DNA of 6,333 nucleotides from Flavobacteriales bacterium UBA2040 (GTDB lineage Bacteria > Bacteroidota > Bacteroidia > Flavobacteriales_D > Crocinitomicaceae). Positions 6,255 to 6,333 of this stretch are shown here, one piece after another. The notes below the pieces were generated by a model, which worked only from the letters and a program-made list of their open reading frames with translations, was not told the origin of the DNA and ran no database searches. Position 1 is the first letter of the stretch; the number at the start of each line of letters is the position of its first letter. The stretch is taken from positions 6,073-12,405 of the forward strand of contig DDBE01000076.1 of the NCBI GenBank assembly GCA_002332715.1. The letters are read 5' to 3'. A program made the position numbers and the translations under genes.

Positions 6255-6333
6255 ATGCGATTTATAACTATTTTCTTACTAACGGTACTTCTTTCTTTTT
6301 CAGTCAATTCACAATCGGATTCCACACAGTATA
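6255..6333 (+). CDS. N-terminus of an exported protein, truncated by window edge
   Basis: ATG at 6255 opens a frame that runs off the window after 26 codons. It encodes MRFITIFLLTVLLSF followed by SVNSQSDSTQY: one basic residue, a hydrophobic core of about 14 residues and a likely cleavage site VNS|Q. This is a Sec signal peptide with Gln at +1, like the other two exported proteins in the window. No lipobox Cys is present. The frame is also open upstream to about 6180, but there is no other ATG and the signal peptide fits this start. A TAnnTTTG promoter element lies at a suitable distance. The mature function cannot be judged from six or seven residues. It is transcribed divergently from the SDR gene, with 117 bp between the two starts. 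Confidence 0.65.
   Translation, partial: MRFITIFLLTVLLSFSVNSQSDSTQY

Overview
The window looks like chromosomal DNA of a Bacteroidota bacterium, most likely a flavobacterium-type lineage. The DNA is AT-rich and starts generally lack a strong Shine-Dalgarno sequence. Two promoter-like elements resemble the Bacteroidota pattern TAnnTTTG (TAACTTTG at 6221-6228 and TATACTTG read on the minus strand at 4056-4063). All three predicted secreted proteins have a Sec signal peptide whose likely cleavage leaves Gln at +1 (ALA|Q, SFA|Q, VNS|Q), which is typical of this phylum. The assignment is inference; there is no rRNA in the window.

Five loci lie on the minus strand, read right to left. (1) A YbjT-type atypical SDR with a C-terminal DUF2867-like domain (6137-4707) is complete at 476 aa. 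(2) A small secreted-protein gene (4564-4160) is interrupted by an in-frame TAG at codon 55 and is best read as a pseudogene. (3) A secreted protein of unknown function (4034-3060) has its own candidate promoter. (4) A six-transmembrane voltage-gated-type potassium channel with a C-terminal zinc ribbon (3015-2167) follows closely. (5) pheT, the phenylalanyl-tRNA synthetase beta subunit (2039 to beyond base 1), is 5'-complete but cut by the window edge, so about 679 codons are seen and the anticodon-binding C-terminus is missing. On the plus strand, the first 26 codons of another exported protein begin at 6255, divergent from the SDR gene.

The genes do not form one obvious pathway. The tightest link is between the secreted protein and the channel. 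Their 44-bp gap is almost filled by an 11-codon mini-ORF that is in frame with the channel and stops one codon before its ATG. A 7-bp inverted repeat there could sequester the channel's translation start. This junction and the TAG-interrupted secreted gene are the two most interesting places. pheT is housekeeping and unrelated in function to its neighbours. I found no RNA gene, insertion sequence, CRISPR array or convincing intrinsic terminator. No gene-free stretch exceeds about 145 bp.
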